Positions 41,113-49,401 of a stretch of DNA of 64,000 bases are shown in pieces. A model generated the notes under the pieces. The model was not told the DNA's origin. It was given only the letters and a program-made list of their open reading frames with translations, and did not search any database. Origin of the DNA: an uncultured Clostridia bacterium. Its GTDB lineage: Bacteria; Bacillota; Clostridia; Oscillospirales; Oscillospiraceae. Position 1 is the first letter of the stretch. The number at the start of each line of letters is the position of its first letter. Location of the stretch: contig CAMZIO010000001.1 in the NCBI GenBank assembly GCA_947307255.1, positions 62,001 to 126,000 of the forward strand, written 5' to 3'. The position numbers and the translations under genes are program-made.

Positions 41113-42471
41113 TCACGCCTTGCCAAGCCAGCGTGCAAAGCGGTAGAAGAGACTGGCGATTTGTTCGCGCGTGGTCGTGTCGCGCCACGCATACATGGTA
41201 TTACCGTCTTCGTCTTTGCCGACACCATTAAACATACCGATGCCAACAGCCCAATCTCTTGCATCCTTGCTCCAAGCAGCAGGAAGCCCACCCTGCAATT
41301 CCTTGCGGTACATTTCCATGTACTCTTTCCACTGTTCGTAACTCTGTTCGTAACTCATTTCTTCATCCTCCTTCGCTTCCAGCCGCGCATTCACGTCGGC
41401 TGCGATCTTCGGGTGCAGTGAGTACAGATACGCTCCGGGGCACGCCTTATTCGCAAACCAACGATGTACGGTCATATTCTGCTTGTTTGTCTGCCCGATC
41501 AGGCTCTTGTCACCTTGCCACAGAAGCTTGGGGATGTGGTTGCGCTGACAGATATCCACAAGCAAACTGATCAGGGATCGATATGCTTTATCTGAAACGT
41601 GCCATCCTGTCTCGGCGCCGCCGTCGTTCGCCACCTCGATCGTGATCGCGCGATTGTCGTTGGAACTGGAAGATGTGCACCACGAACGGTTCGCCTCTTC
41701 CACATAAAGCCCGATACGCCCATCGGAATCGATGCCGTAGTTGCTGCTCGCCCTCATGCTCTTGTTCTGGAACAGCTGGCCGCACCTCTCCACGCTCAGA
41801 TTACCCGCCATACAGTGGATGCTCACCGTGTCGATGATGTGCGTCCGCTTGCCGGAGTGATTGGGGGAGAGGATCACCACGTCGGCCAGTGCGCTGTTCT
41901 CACCGCTTGCGGCAGCTTTCTGCTCAGCGACCTTCTGCTCGGCCGCGTTTTTTGCCGCAACTGCTTCAGCAGAATACTTGTCATAGTATTGCTGCCCGTA
42001 AGAAGCACGCTTTCTTTGCACGGCATCGCTCTGATCTCTCGGCTTTTCAAATTGCAGCAGGATCAGGTCGGACGCCTCGCGCACAGACTTGGCGTTCGTC
42101 AGCTTCGTTGCCAGACCGTACGCTCTTAGCTCTCCAAGCAGATATTCCATCTGCATGGTCAGGTCGCCAATAGACGTGCCTCTTTTCCGCGCAAAATTGT
42201 AAAGGTCGCGTTTCCGCGACCAGTACGTCCATTGCGCAAGGCCGTAACCGGCCTTGTCGTAGATGAAGTTTTTATAGGTACCTTTATCAACCGCCTGCGT
42301 ATAGGTATCATCAGTATACCCAAGCGACCGCTCAAATGTGTTCTGCAGGCTCTTGGGATTCAGTCCGCTCTCTGCAAAAAGATTCCCCATCAAACCCGCG
42401 ACGCCGAAATCATTCAGACCAGCAGATTTCAAATAGCGCCAGATTTTTTCGTCGGCGTTCATGCGAGCCAC
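41113..42471 (-). CDS. Endolysin: tail-lysozyme-like + amidase + SLH-like module
   Basis: 452 residues in three modules. Residues 5-165 resemble phage tail lysozymes, with the putative catalytic Glu35 in GNLFAESGLNP. An Ala/Glu/Lys linker (168-195) leads to an N-acetylmuramoyl-L-alanine amidase of the amidase_2 type, with zinc ligands His219, His336 (TVHRWF) and Cys344 (ACPG). Residues 400-452 (SKDARDWAVGIGMFNGVGK... REQIASLFYRFARWLG) look like a single SLH repeat, a wall-anchoring module that the host also uses. Two cutting activities and the host-type anchor would give strong degradation of the host wall. The ATG at 42471 precedes a standard N-terminus. Confidence 0.9.
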   Translation of the reverse strand: MARMNADEKIWRYLKSAGLNDFGVAGLMGNLFAESGLNPKSLQNTFERSLGYTDDTYTQAVDKGTYKNFIYDKAGYGLAQWTYWSRKRDLYNFARKRGTSIGDLTMQMEYLLGELRAYGLATKLTNAKSVREASDLILLQFEKPRDQSDAVQRKRASYGQQYYDKYSAEAVAAKNAAEQKVAEQKAAASGENSALADVVILSPNHSGKRTHIIDTVSIHCMAGNLSVERCGQLFQNKSMRASSNYGIDSDGRIGLYVEEANRSWCTSSSSNDNRAITIEVANDGGAETGWHVSDKAYRSLISLLVDICQRNHIPKLLWQGDKSLIGQTNKQNMTVHRWFANKACPGAYLYSLHPKIAADVNARLEAKEDEEMSYEQSYEQWKEYMEMYRKELQGGLPAAWSKDARDWAVGIGMFNGVGKDEDGNTMYAWRDTTTREQIASLFYRFARWLGKA

Positions 42472-42498
42472 CTCCTCGATAAAAGCATTGTTTTATAA

Positions 42499-42924
42499 TC
42501 AGACAATCTTGTAATGCGGCTTCTCTTCGCCGAAAAACCAATAACGAAGATAATCGTCAAACACGATTGCCACGACAGATAAGCCAACCCACGCAAAATA
42601 GAACGGTAGACAGACTTGCCCCAAAATGTTAAGATGGGGTCCAGAATAATCCCAGACTCCCAGCTTCAACCATATATTCACGATAACGCCGGTGATAAAC
42701 TCAAGGCAGGTCACCAACGTTCCGCCGATTAAGGCTTGCCACACGATTCCTAATTCCCACGGGAAAAGCTCGTTGATTAAACCAATAGAAACAAAGCACA
42801 GTCCACCGAGAATAAACATGGATGGATGACTGTGCCCACGCCAAAGCATCTCAATGCCGACATAAATTGCGCCACCGATAACAGCGAGCACGAGCAGCTT
42901 GAGACATATCTTTAGCCGCTTCAT
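42499..42924 (-). CDS. Phage-encoded CmpB/ABC-permease-like membrane protein
   Basis: 141 residues with four hydrophobic segments; the central region GIVWQALIGGTLVTCLEFIT followed by NIWLKLGVWDYSGPHLNILG resembles the family described as putative ABC-transporter type IV (CmpB-like). Its function in bacteria is unclear, and a copy inside a phage lysis module is unusual. A poor ribosome binding site suggests coupling to the gene upstream, whose stop codon lies 1 bp before its start. Confidence 0.65.
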   Translation of the reverse strand: MKRLKICLKLLVLAVIGGAIYVGIEMLWRGHSHPSMFILGGLCFVSIGLINELFPWELGIVWQALIGGTLVTCLEFITGVIVNIWLKLGVWDYSGPHLNILGQVCLPFYFAWVGLSVVAIVFDDYLRYWFFGEEKPHYKIV

Positions 42925-42925
42925 A

Positions 42926-43495
42926 TTAGTTGCTGAGCTTTGCCATGATAGCGTTCATCTGAGCCTGTGCAACAGCAAGCTTTGCGTTCATCTCAGACAG
43001 ATACGGTTCAGGCAGAGTCATACCATATGTGACAGCGGAGATTTCTTCAGCGCCGTCTAAAGACTGTACATACGCCTTTAGAGCGTTGTGATAAGTGGTC
43101 TGGGTTGTAATAAGTGTTTGCGCCGCAATGTAGATTTGGGCAATTTCAGTGGCTGTGTAGATACGGCAGACGCCACCATCCGATTGATACGGGAACTCTG
43201 TACCGCAAAGTTCAACGACGCGGAACAGGTTTGCGATATTTGCTTGGTCTTCGATGCTAAGATTAAAATGAACAGCCCCCTGTGTCAGTTCCAAATCAAT
43301 ACCGGCAACAATGATGGCATTGCAACTCTTGGAGATTTCTGCAATCTTTGCTGCCTTGATAACAGCAAGAGAGTCATCCTCTCCGACAATCTCAACTACG
43401 TCCTCCATCGTGACCCAGTCGCGTTCGACGGCCTTCAAAAGACCATTCATGTCGATAACGCCAGACTGGTACATAGCTTTCAGTTTTTCTTTCAT
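42926..43495 (-). CDS. XkdX-like / tail-associated phage protein
   Basis: 189 residues. The first 40 (MKEKLKAMYQSGVIDMNGLL, KAVERDWVTMEDVVEIVG) look like the XkdX family. The rest (VHFNLSIEDQANIANLFRVV, YTATEIAQIYIAAQTLITTQ, TYHNALKAYVQSLD) resembles the short tail-fibre-assembly-like domain seen near phage appendage genes. Role unknown. GGAGG before the ATG. Confidence 0.6.
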   Translation of the reverse strand: MKEKLKAMYQSGVIDMNGLLKAVERDWVTMEDVVEIVGEDDSLAVIKAAKIAEISKSCNAIIVAGIDLELTQGAVHFNLSIEDQANIANLFRVVELCGTEFPYQSDGGVCRIYTATEIAQIYIAAQTLITTQTTYHNALKAYVQSLDGAEEISAVTYGMTLPEPYLSEMNAKLAVAQAQMNAIMAKLSN

Positions 43496-43498
43496 CGG

Positions 43499-43768
43499 TT
43501 ACACCTCCAGCGCAGAAAGAATCAATTCGTCAACGAGGTCGCGCTGATGGGCAACCAAAGCACCACCGTCACATTTGGCAACGACTACGGTGTCAGCACC
43601 TTCGATGTCAGAATGACCTACGAGATTGTAGGGCGTGCTTCTAAAGGCGACGCCGATAGCTTCGTCTTTAGTGGTCGGGGCGAAGCTGCCACTCTCAGTA
43701 ATTTTGATGTACAGAACAGAGTCGGCCATACCAAGCTCGGTTCCGTCCAGTGTGATAATTCGATACAT
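43499..43768 (-). CDS. Phage protein, unknown
   Basis: 89 residues (MYRIITLDGTELGMADSVLY at start), beta-rich, without signal or membrane segments. It resembles small proteins of appendage modules but no family is recognised. GGAGG before the ATG; 3 bp from the next gene. Confidence 0.55.
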   Translation of the reverse strand: MYRIITLDGTELGMADSVLYIKITESGSFAPTTKDEAIGVAFRSTPYNLVGHSDIEGADTVVVAKCDGGALVAHQRDLVDELILSALEV

Positions 43769-44170
43769 TTAAGCGACCTCCTTTGCTCCTACCAGCTTTG
43801 CGATGTGTCGGAGCGTATCAATATCGGCATTGAAGAAATCGTTGTTCCACAGCCAGAAGTCTGCGTACTCGATGCGCTTGTACGGCTGACAAGTGTGGTC
43901 ATCCCAGACCTTGTCCCACCGGTTCTGATAGTTCGCATCGCGCTTGGCAAGCGTCTTTTGTATGGCTTGTGTCAGCTTCCCACGGAGCATACCTGCACCG
44001 TCATCGTCACGAGCAAAGAACTGATGTGCGTTCTCACTCGTTACAACACAGAGCAGCTTGCCATCGTGGAAGATATACCCACCATTTTCTTCACATACAG
44101 TCATAGCGGGAAGATTTACCTCACCGCAAATTGCTTTGCCCTTGAAGCGTCTATGCACAACGTATTTCAT
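43769..44170 (-). CDS. Phage protein with GEVNLPAMT-type N-terminus, unknown
   Basis: 133 residues. The first 55 (CGEVNLPAMTVCEENGGYIF, then HDGKLLCVVTSENAHQFFA) are similar to another protein in this prophage at 48372-48605 (GNVNLPAMTDCSGAGNVIYY), so the two are paralogues. The second half is unrelated (AIQKTLAKRDANYQNRWDKV). Role unknown. Confidence 0.55.
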   Translation of the reverse strand: MKYVVHRRFKGKAICGEVNLPAMTVCEENGGYIFHDGKLLCVVTSENAHQFFARDDDGAGMLRGKLTQAIQKTLAKRDANYQNRWDKVWDDHTCQPYKRIEYADFWLWNNDFFNADIDTLRHIAKLVGAKEVA

Positions 44171-44187
44171 CCTTTTTTCCTCTTTCT

Positions 44188-44331
44188 CTAAAAGTTTTCA
44201 ATTCGCTCCGGCGAGAAGCCGAAAATCGAATAAAAAAGCCTACACAACCGAAGCACACGCTTGTGATCATCGTAGGACTCGAAGTATGCGAGCATTCCGT
44301 TTACGGAAGTCCAGAGGTCGTCGTATGACAT
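44188..44331 (-). CDS. Small phage protein, 47 aa
   Basis: A 47-residue frame between the fibre-like gene and the 133-aa gene, too short for standard listings. It begins MSYDDLWTSVNGMLAYFESY and ends FSPERIENF, is mixed charged/aromatic, has GGAG 6 bp before the ATG, and stops 17 bp before the next start. It occupies the space where, in some phages, retroelement accessory genes lie, but it is too short to be one. Function unknown. Confidence 0.5.
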   Translation of the reverse strand: MSYDDLWTSVNGMLAYFESYDDHKRVLRLCRLFYSIFGFSPERIENF

Positions 44332-44377
44332 TTCTCCATGATTTCTTTGGCGTCTCGGTCAGACTGTTGATGCAGGA

Positions 44378-46429
44378 TTAGACGCGGAAAGCCGGGGCGA
44401 CGCCACTGGAAAGCCATGCGTAGTCACCGTACCCGCTGCCGTTCGCGTTCACAGTGCAGAAGCCGGCGTCGTCGTCGTAATAAGGAGAACGCACCCACCA
44501 CCAAGCAATGACACTTGTTGCGCTGTGACGGTATTTCACCTTCGAATTTCCAGCAGAGTAATAAGCATACTGCGCCTGATAGTTCTTTTCTGCAGAGTTC
44601 GCATAGTTGCTGTGTATGCCGAAAATCTCATACTCAGCCAGCAACGGAAGGTAGTCCACTGATGTAGTGACATTGGATGCTCTATTTGTGCCGCCGCCCG
44701 TGTTATCCGTGTAGATAGTCATAGGCTGCATCACAGCACGGAGGTCAGACGGAAGCGCCGCCATCAAGGTGTTTGCAACAGGGTTGGTCGCAGTCGTAGC
44801 GGTAGCATCTCCATTGTTCGTATTCGTTGAACCAAGTACGTCATAGCGAAGGTCACAGCCCTTCCAACCACCAGAGTTGGTGTTAGAACTATGGTTCATA
44901 TTGAAATACTTGGTGCCATTGGCGTAGCTGTTACCATATCCACCGTCAATGAGGCAGATATCCGTGCCACCGCTCAGCGCAGTCTTGAACGTACCAAAGT
45001 CAATACCGGTCGCACCGTTGTGGTTAAAACCGATGATGTAAACGTAGTAAGTGCCACTCACAGACTGCGTGCCAACAGTACCACTCACAGCGACAGCCTT
45101 ACGGTCACCGACCGCCCAGTAGCTTGCGCCTGTTCCAGAAACACTGTGGATAGCCGCCCAAGAGTTATCGTTCAGCGTAGCAAGAATAAACTCAGCCTTG
45201 ACCGTAACAGTTTTGCTTGCAGGCGCGGTATAGTTCGTACCAGCAGTACAACTCACAGTGATAGTGGCTTCACCGTTTGTCTGATTGACATGAGAAACGG
45301 TGACTGTAGTCCCGCTACGAGTAACAGTGGCAACTCCTGCCGCGCTGGAAGAAACGCTCAATGTGCCATCGTAGTTACCGCCGATAGTGAATGTATCAGT
45401 GAGCGTAGTCAGGTTAAGCGTAATGCTTGTCTTGCTCACAGTCAGCGTACCGGTTGCCTTGCCAATAGACCACGAGACATTCTTGGCGGTAGTTGTTCCA
45501 TCAGACCAGCGATAGTCGGTCTTTGGCGTGAACGAAGCAGTATAACTGCCTGCGTTCGTACCGGAAGTTGTACCGCCAATCGTCATATAAGTCGTGTTAT
45601 AATTGCTCCAACTCGGAGACTGAGAAGACTTATTGTAGGTCAGTGTACCACTCTGGGCTGGTACGCTCGCAATCGTAATACGGTTTGCTGTACCAGTCGT
45701 CCGCTGAGACGTAGAGGCGTTGATGCCGCCGTCCGTGGTCTCTGGGAAGAAGGCAATGTAATACTTCGTTCCGTTCGTCAGACCGGTAATCGTCAACGGT
45801 GTGCTGGAATATTGGTTGCGTGTCGTGACCTTTAGCGTATAAACGGCGCTTGAATCATCCTTGCTGGTAGGGTAGCTGCCGCTCTTCACAACAATTGTGG
45901 TGCTTGCCCACGATGCCAGAGTCACGCCATCGGCAGAGATAGAAGCAGAAGGGTCAGTCCACTTAACGGTCATCTTACCGTTGCCTGCTTCAGAAGAAGC
46001 ACTCATGCCGGTAACATTCCAGCTTGTGATGCCTGCAACTTGAACGGTCGGAATCGCATTGAATTCGTCATCCGTGCTGTCAGTGTAGGCATTTGCAGTT
46101 GTGTAGGGGAAGAACTTATAGTAATACTTCGTTCCGTTGGACAGACCACTGTCACAGAAGTAAGTATTCTTATAAGCGTCTCGTGTTTTACTATCGAGAA
46201 CGATAGTGCCGTCGCGACGGCTTGTAGGCGCGGAGCCTGCCTTACGAACAAGCAGGGTGCCGCCCCAAGCAGCAATCGTAGAACCTGCCACAACGAGGTC
46301 ATCGGGGTCAGTCCACTTCACATAGACTTTTCCAGAAGAAACCTGCGTGGTAATACCGGAGACAGCCGCAAGTGTCAGACCACCACTGCCTGAACCTGCG
46401 CCGCCGGGGAAGTTAGATAAAATAGGCAT
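44378..46429 (-). CDS. Tail-fibre-like adhesin with Ig/FN3-like repeats and DUF6273-like C-terminus
   Basis: 683 residues. Residues 20-250 contain two fibronectin-III-like repeats (GITTQVSSGKVYVKWTDPDD and NVTGMSASSEAGNGKMTVKW). Residues about 255-415 are Ig-like, Ser/Thr-rich. Residues about 415-683 resemble the DUF6273/formylglycine-enzyme-like fold that ends in a surface-exposed ligand-binding face, with the terminal signature AWWWVRSPYYDDDAGFCTVN and GVAPAFRV. In many gut phages this domain is the variable target of a diversity-generating retroelement; no reverse transcriptase or template repeat is visible here. Probably a receptor-binding protein. Confidence 0.75.
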   Translation of the reverse strand: MPILSNFPGGAGSGSGGLTLAAVSGITTQVSSGKVYVKWTDPDDLVVAGSTIAAWGGTLLVRKAGSAPTSRRDGTIVLDSKTRDAYKNTYFCDSGLSNGTKYYYKFFPYTTANAYTDSTDDEFNAIPTVQVAGITSWNVTGMSASSEAGNGKMTVKWTDPSASISADGVTLASWASTTIVVKSGSYPTSKDDSSAVYTLKVTTRNQYSSTPLTITGLTNGTKYYIAFFPETTDGGINASTSQRTTGTANRITIASVPAQSGTLTYNKSSQSPSWSNYNTTYMTIGGTTSGTNAGSYTASFTPKTDYRWSDGTTTAKNVSWSIGKATGTLTVSKTSITLNLTTLTDTFTIGGNYDGTLSVSSSAAGVATVTRSGTTVTVSHVNQTNGEATITVSCTAGTNYTAPASKTVTVKAEFILATLNDNSWAAIHSVSGTGASYWAVGDRKAVAVSGTVGTQSVSGTYYVYIIGFNHNGATGIDFGTFKTALSGGTDICLIDGGYGNSYANGTKYFNMNHSSNTNSGGWKGCDLRYDVLGSTNTNNGDATATTATNPVANTLMAALPSDLRAVMQPMTIYTDNTGGGTNRASNVTTSVDYLPLLAEYEIFGIHSNYANSAEKNYQAQYAYYSAGNSKVKYRHSATSVIAWWWVRSPYYDDDAGFCTVNANGSGYGDYAWLSSGVAPAFRV

Positions 46430-46456
46430 TTTACCACTCCGTTTCTATTTTCCTTC

Positions 46457-47041
46457 TTATGCATCATACGGACTGATTCCGTCCGGATAGTCAAGGGCGT
46501 AAACTTCAATAACATACGTCCCGTCTATCGTTCGAGAGTTTGTACTGTTGTATCGCTTGTAAATATTTACCACCCCATCAGGGGTAATAGAGTAACCAAA
46601 AACACCGTAGCCCGTCGTACCGACATTTTGTGACCAGACAGAAACATCTGAACAGTAATGAGTGATTTTCAGCGAACCGGTATAATTAGATGTTGCGCCC
46701 CTTGCCGCATAGAGATTAACAAAAAACGCATCTGAGCCATAGAAATATCCAGCGCGCTTCCCGGCCTTATCTCGAACGCGCACATAGATTATTTTTTTGC
46801 TAGTCCATGCCGCTGGACCAATACTGAGTGTGGTCGCGGGGATGGCGGCAGTAGAGGTGATGTTGTATAAGGTCAGTTCCTGAGACCCAAGAAGCGTCCA
46901 ACCTCGTGCGGCGCCAGTGATTAACTGACCGCTTTTGTCCAACGCAGTATATCCGTTAGCCAAAACCTCTGGCGTTACTGTTACCACAGAGGTATCGATG
47001 AGTACGGTCCCGTCAGATAATTGTACTTTGTTGTTTGCCAT
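46457..47041 (-). CDS. Phage tail/appendage protein
   Basis: 194 residues. The first 45 (NNKVQLSDGTVLIDTSVVTV followed by TPEVLANGYTALDKSGQLIT) closely match the start of the next gene upstream (47056-47649), showing duplication of a small domain. The remainder (SIGPAAWTSKKIIYVRVRDK) is beta-rich. The ATG at 47041 has GGAG 10 bp upstream; a GTG at 47050 lacks one. Probably part of the host-binding structure. Confidence 0.6.
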   Translation of the reverse strand: MANNKVQLSDGTVLIDTSVVTVTPEVLANGYTALDKSGQLITGAARGWTLLGSQELTLYNITSTAAIPATTLSIGPAAWTSKKIIYVRVRDKAGKRAGYFYGSDAFFVNLYAARGATSNYTGSLKITHYCSDVSVWSQNVGTTGYGVFGYSITPDGVVNIYKRYNSTNSRTIDGTYVIEVYALDYPDGISPYDA

Positions 47042-47055
47042 TCTCGTCACGCTCC

Positions 47056-47649
47056 TTAACCGATGGTGACAGTTTTACCTCCAGCAGCATTGTCGGAATA
47101 GGCAACGGGGATTGCCGCAACGGTCACCTGAGCAATGTAGTTGTATCCCTGCGTTGTATTGGGTGTAACTACCTGCTGCGCGAAGGTTGGCGTCACGCTC
47201 TTTGTTTCTGCGTTGACCTCTTCCGTGCCGGACATGCTGCCTTCCACGCCAAGAATCGTAATGCCCTGGCGGATGTTTTCCGCGACGATCTTCGCCTGTT
47301 CGGTTGACGCGATGCCAACCCTTCCGGAACCGTCATGATAACCCTGCGGTACGACATACTCGCCATCCTTCGTGGCAATGTTGCCAGACACAGCACCACG
47401 GTTCGGCATAGAACCTGTAACCTTAACACCATTGACATACGCTGTCTTGCCGGTAAGAATTTCCGCAGCAGCTGCATTGGCATCGCTGGTGTCCGCATCA
47501 TAAGTATTTGTACCCGTGATCTGTGCGCCGCTCTTGTCATGTGCAGTGACATTCTTTGCAAGCTTGTCCGGGGTAATAGTATCCTGAGTAAGGTCAATCA
47601 GTACGGTGCCATCACTCAGGACGATCTTGTTGTTGTAAGTGTTAGGCAT
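47056..47649 (-). CDS. Phage tail/appendage protein
   Basis: 197 residues with the same N-terminal domain as its neighbour (NNKIVLSDGTVLIDLTQDTI, TPDKLAKNVTAHDKSGAQIT), followed by a tail-fibre-like repeat (AAEILTGKTAYVNGVKVTGS, then IRQGITILGVEGSMSG) common in siphovirus fibre proteins. GGAGG before the ATG. Likely structural. Confidence 0.65.
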   Translation of the reverse strand: MPNTYNNKIVLSDGTVLIDLTQDTITPDKLAKNVTAHDKSGAQITGTNTYDADTSDANAAAAEILTGKTAYVNGVKVTGSMPNRGAVSGNIATKDGEYVVPQGYHDGSGRVGIASTEQAKIVAENIRQGITILGVEGSMSGTEEVNAETKSVTPTFAQQVVTPNTTQGYNYIAQVTVAAIPVAYSDNAAGGKTVTIG

Positions 47650-47653
47650 ACTT

Positions 47654-48310
47654 TTATCCTCCTATAATCACAGTGTTGCCCCCGGAATCATTTCCGGTGA
47701 CATAAACGGGAATTTCCTTGACTTCAATATTTCGATCCAGGTATTTTTGTGATGTCTGCATCATAATGTCCGCGCCGATCTTCGGCGTGATGGTATACAA
47801 TCCATCAAAAGCTGGAAGGTCTTGCCATGAGGCGTCCCCGTCCTGATTGCTGTTTTTCATAAGCACCTGACCAACGGTGCCGCCAGAAGGCATTTGGCTT
47901 CCAGAACCGGAGCTGACCGCCTTCCATACCGAATCGTCGCTGTCAAAATAGTAGAGAGCGCCGCTGACCATCCCAGGCTCTGACCCGCTGTAGATATAAA
48001 CAGTGCCTTCGTCGACCATCTCATCCTTTGAAGACACCACGTCAATCGCAGCCACGTCTTTAATTGCTTCCTCTAAATCGGCCTTGGTTGCAATGTCTTT
48101 CGGTCGCAACCGAGTTTCCACGCCGTCATTGAAATACCGCAGCATATCGGCGGTAATCGCAGTTACAGGAGCGCGCATACCTCCACCAGATCCGTTATCA
48201 AAGTCAAAGAAGACATGTCCGGTATCCGTGCAGTAGTACATATGCCCGCCATGTATTTCATGCGGGAGATTTCTTTCCTCACCGAACAAGAGCTTAAACG
48301 TCAAGTACAT
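47654..48310 (-). CDS. Phage tail/appendage protein
   Basis: 218 residues. N-terminus MYLTFKLLFGEERNLPHEIH, with HGGHMYYCTDTGHVFFDFDN, a short knotted-fibre-like motif found in phage proteins of this kind, and a middle region SSKDEMVDEGTVYIYSGSEP resembling a beta-rich fibre shaft. C-terminal PKIGADIMMQTSQKYLDRNI is repeat-like. Likely structural. A GTG one codon earlier is possible. Confidence 0.6.
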   Translation of the reverse strand: MYLTFKLLFGEERNLPHEIHGGHMYYCTDTGHVFFDFDNGSGGGMRAPVTAITADMLRYFNDGVETRLRPKDIATKADLEEAIKDVAAIDVVSSKDEMVDEGTVYIYSGSEPGMVSGALYYFDSDDSVWKAVSSGSGSQMPSGGTVGQVLMKNSNQDGDASWQDLPAFDGLYTITPKIGADIMMQTSQKYLDRNIEVKEIPVYVTGNDSGGNTVIIGG

Positions 48311-48333
48311 CACCCCTTTCCGAATATTGATAA

Positions 48334-48357
48334 GAGCGACTGATCACTCAGTCGCTC
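48334..48357. terminator. Intra-operon hairpin
   Basis: GAGCGACTGA (48334-48343) pairs with TCAGTCGCTC (48348-48357), loop TCAC. No strong T-run on either side; could be a weak late terminator or processing site. Confidence 0.4.
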
Positions 48358-48371
48358 CTTGAATAAAAGAA

Positions 48372-48605
48372 CTATTTGCTTGTAGTTAAACCATAAAGAT
48401 TGGCGCAAGACCTAACGAAAACGTTGCAGAAGCACCATATCACACCCACGCCATCCGCAAAGGCTTGGGTTATCTCCGCCAAAAAGTATTGATGCGCAAT
48501 ATGACTCGTACTCACGCATATTGCATTACCGTTATAGTAAATAACATTACCAGCTCCACTGCAGTCTGTCATAGCTGGAAGATTTACATTCCCGCTTATC
48601 GACAC
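48372..48605 (-). CDS. Phage protein, GNVNLPAMT-type paralogue
   Basis: 77 residues; starts with GTG. The region GNVNLPAMTDCSGAGNVIYY, NGNAICVSTSHIAHQYFLAE is similar to the N-terminus of the 133-aa protein at 43769-44170. The ribosome binding site is poor (AGAAGG directly before the GTG), so expression may be low. Role unknown. Confidence 0.5.
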   Translation of the reverse strand: MSISGNVNLPAMTDCSGAGNVIYYNGNAICVSTSHIAHQYFLAEITQAFADGVGVIWCFCNVFVRSCANLYGLTTSK

Positions 48606-48630
48606 ACCTTCTTTATCTCATAGCCTCCGT

Positions 48631-49035
48631 TCAGCCAAGCAGCACAATGTCAACAGGAATGTCCATGTCCGGTAGTTCGCCGTCTGCCGCGATTGTAAGA
48701 CTCCCAGCCTGCTGCCCTATGATGGCTAATTGAGCCTCGCGCGCAGCCTGCCGCTGCTCATATGTCGCACTTTGCGCAACGGCAATCTCCCCATTCTGGT
48801 CTGCTTTTAAACCGGACACACTGATTGTTTGCGTAAACGGAGCCTCTACTCCAGCCCAGCCACTTTGCAGTAAAGTCGCTGAAATATGCCCACTCATGTC
48901 CGCCTTGCCACCAAGCGCCGCGTCGATCTTATGCATGTTGGAGTTAGTCGCCCCCGCGACTTCTCTGCGCCAAGTTTGAAACCTAACAGAGGCGTCATCT
49001 GTTACATACAGATTGTAATTACTTGTTGTTGCCAT
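48631..49035 (-). CDS. Phage tail/appendage protein
   Basis: 134 residues. NYNLYVTDDASVRFQTWRRE, VAGATNSNMHKIDAALGGKA is the fibre N-terminal anchor-like pattern seen in many clostridial phages. The rest (TYEQRQAAREAQLAIIGQQA) is helical. Likely structural. AAAGGCGG before the ATG. Confidence 0.6.
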   Translation of the reverse strand: MATTSNYNLYVTDDASVRFQTWRREVAGATNSNMHKIDAALGGKADMSGHISATLLQSGWAGVEAPFTQTISVSGLKADQNGEIAVAQSATYEQRQAAREAQLAIIGQQAGSLTIAADGELPDMDIPVDIVLLG

Positions 49036-49062
49036 TTGATGCCGCCTTTCTACTCTATCTGT

Positions 49063-49401
49063 TTAAAACGTACCGCATTCAAGCGCCGCCAAGACAGTAC
49101 TGTCAATATCGTCCTGCGTTGAAAACGATGCGCTTTTATAGAACGTTGCAACATTTGTATCCGGATCAACCACTACATCTGTCACTGCGTTACCATCCCC
49201 GACAACTGCAATGCCACCAACACCGAGAATCGTCGCGGGATCTGCGGCTTCCCATTCTGTCGGCTGCCCGTATGCATCGACGGCCTTGATAACAGCAATA
49301 TTTCCGACTGACGCCCTTGTGATGCCAAGATCAAAAAAGCGCACAATCGTTGTATCGGTTTTCGCTTTGATAGTAGGCGACAATACTTTTGCATGAATCA
49401 T
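49063..49401 (-). CDS. Phage protein, unknown
   Basis: 112 residues, starting at the ATG at 49401 because AGGAGG lies 7 bp upstream (a longer frame reaches 49428). N-terminus MIHAKVLSPTIKAKTDTTIV; beta-rich, without recognised domain. Overlaps the stop of the preceding gene by 4 bp. Likely part of the tail appendage module. Confidence 0.55.
   Translation of the reverse strand: MIHAKVLSPTIKAKTDTTIVRFFDLGITRASVGNIAVIKAVDAYGQPTEWEAADPATILGVGGIAVVGDGNAVTDVVVDPDTNVATFYKSASFSTQDDIDSTVLAALECGTF

Noticed and set aside
44171..44377. Template repeat or avd gene of a diversity-generating retroelement
   Set aside because: I found no copy of the fibre 3' end and no helical-bundle or reverse-transcriptase frame, only a 47-aa frame.
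44891..45835. Plus-strand frame of 314 aa inside the fibre gene
   Set aside because: Antisense of a Ser/Thr-rich repeat gene, without ribosome binding site and with Arg/Ser-rich random composition.
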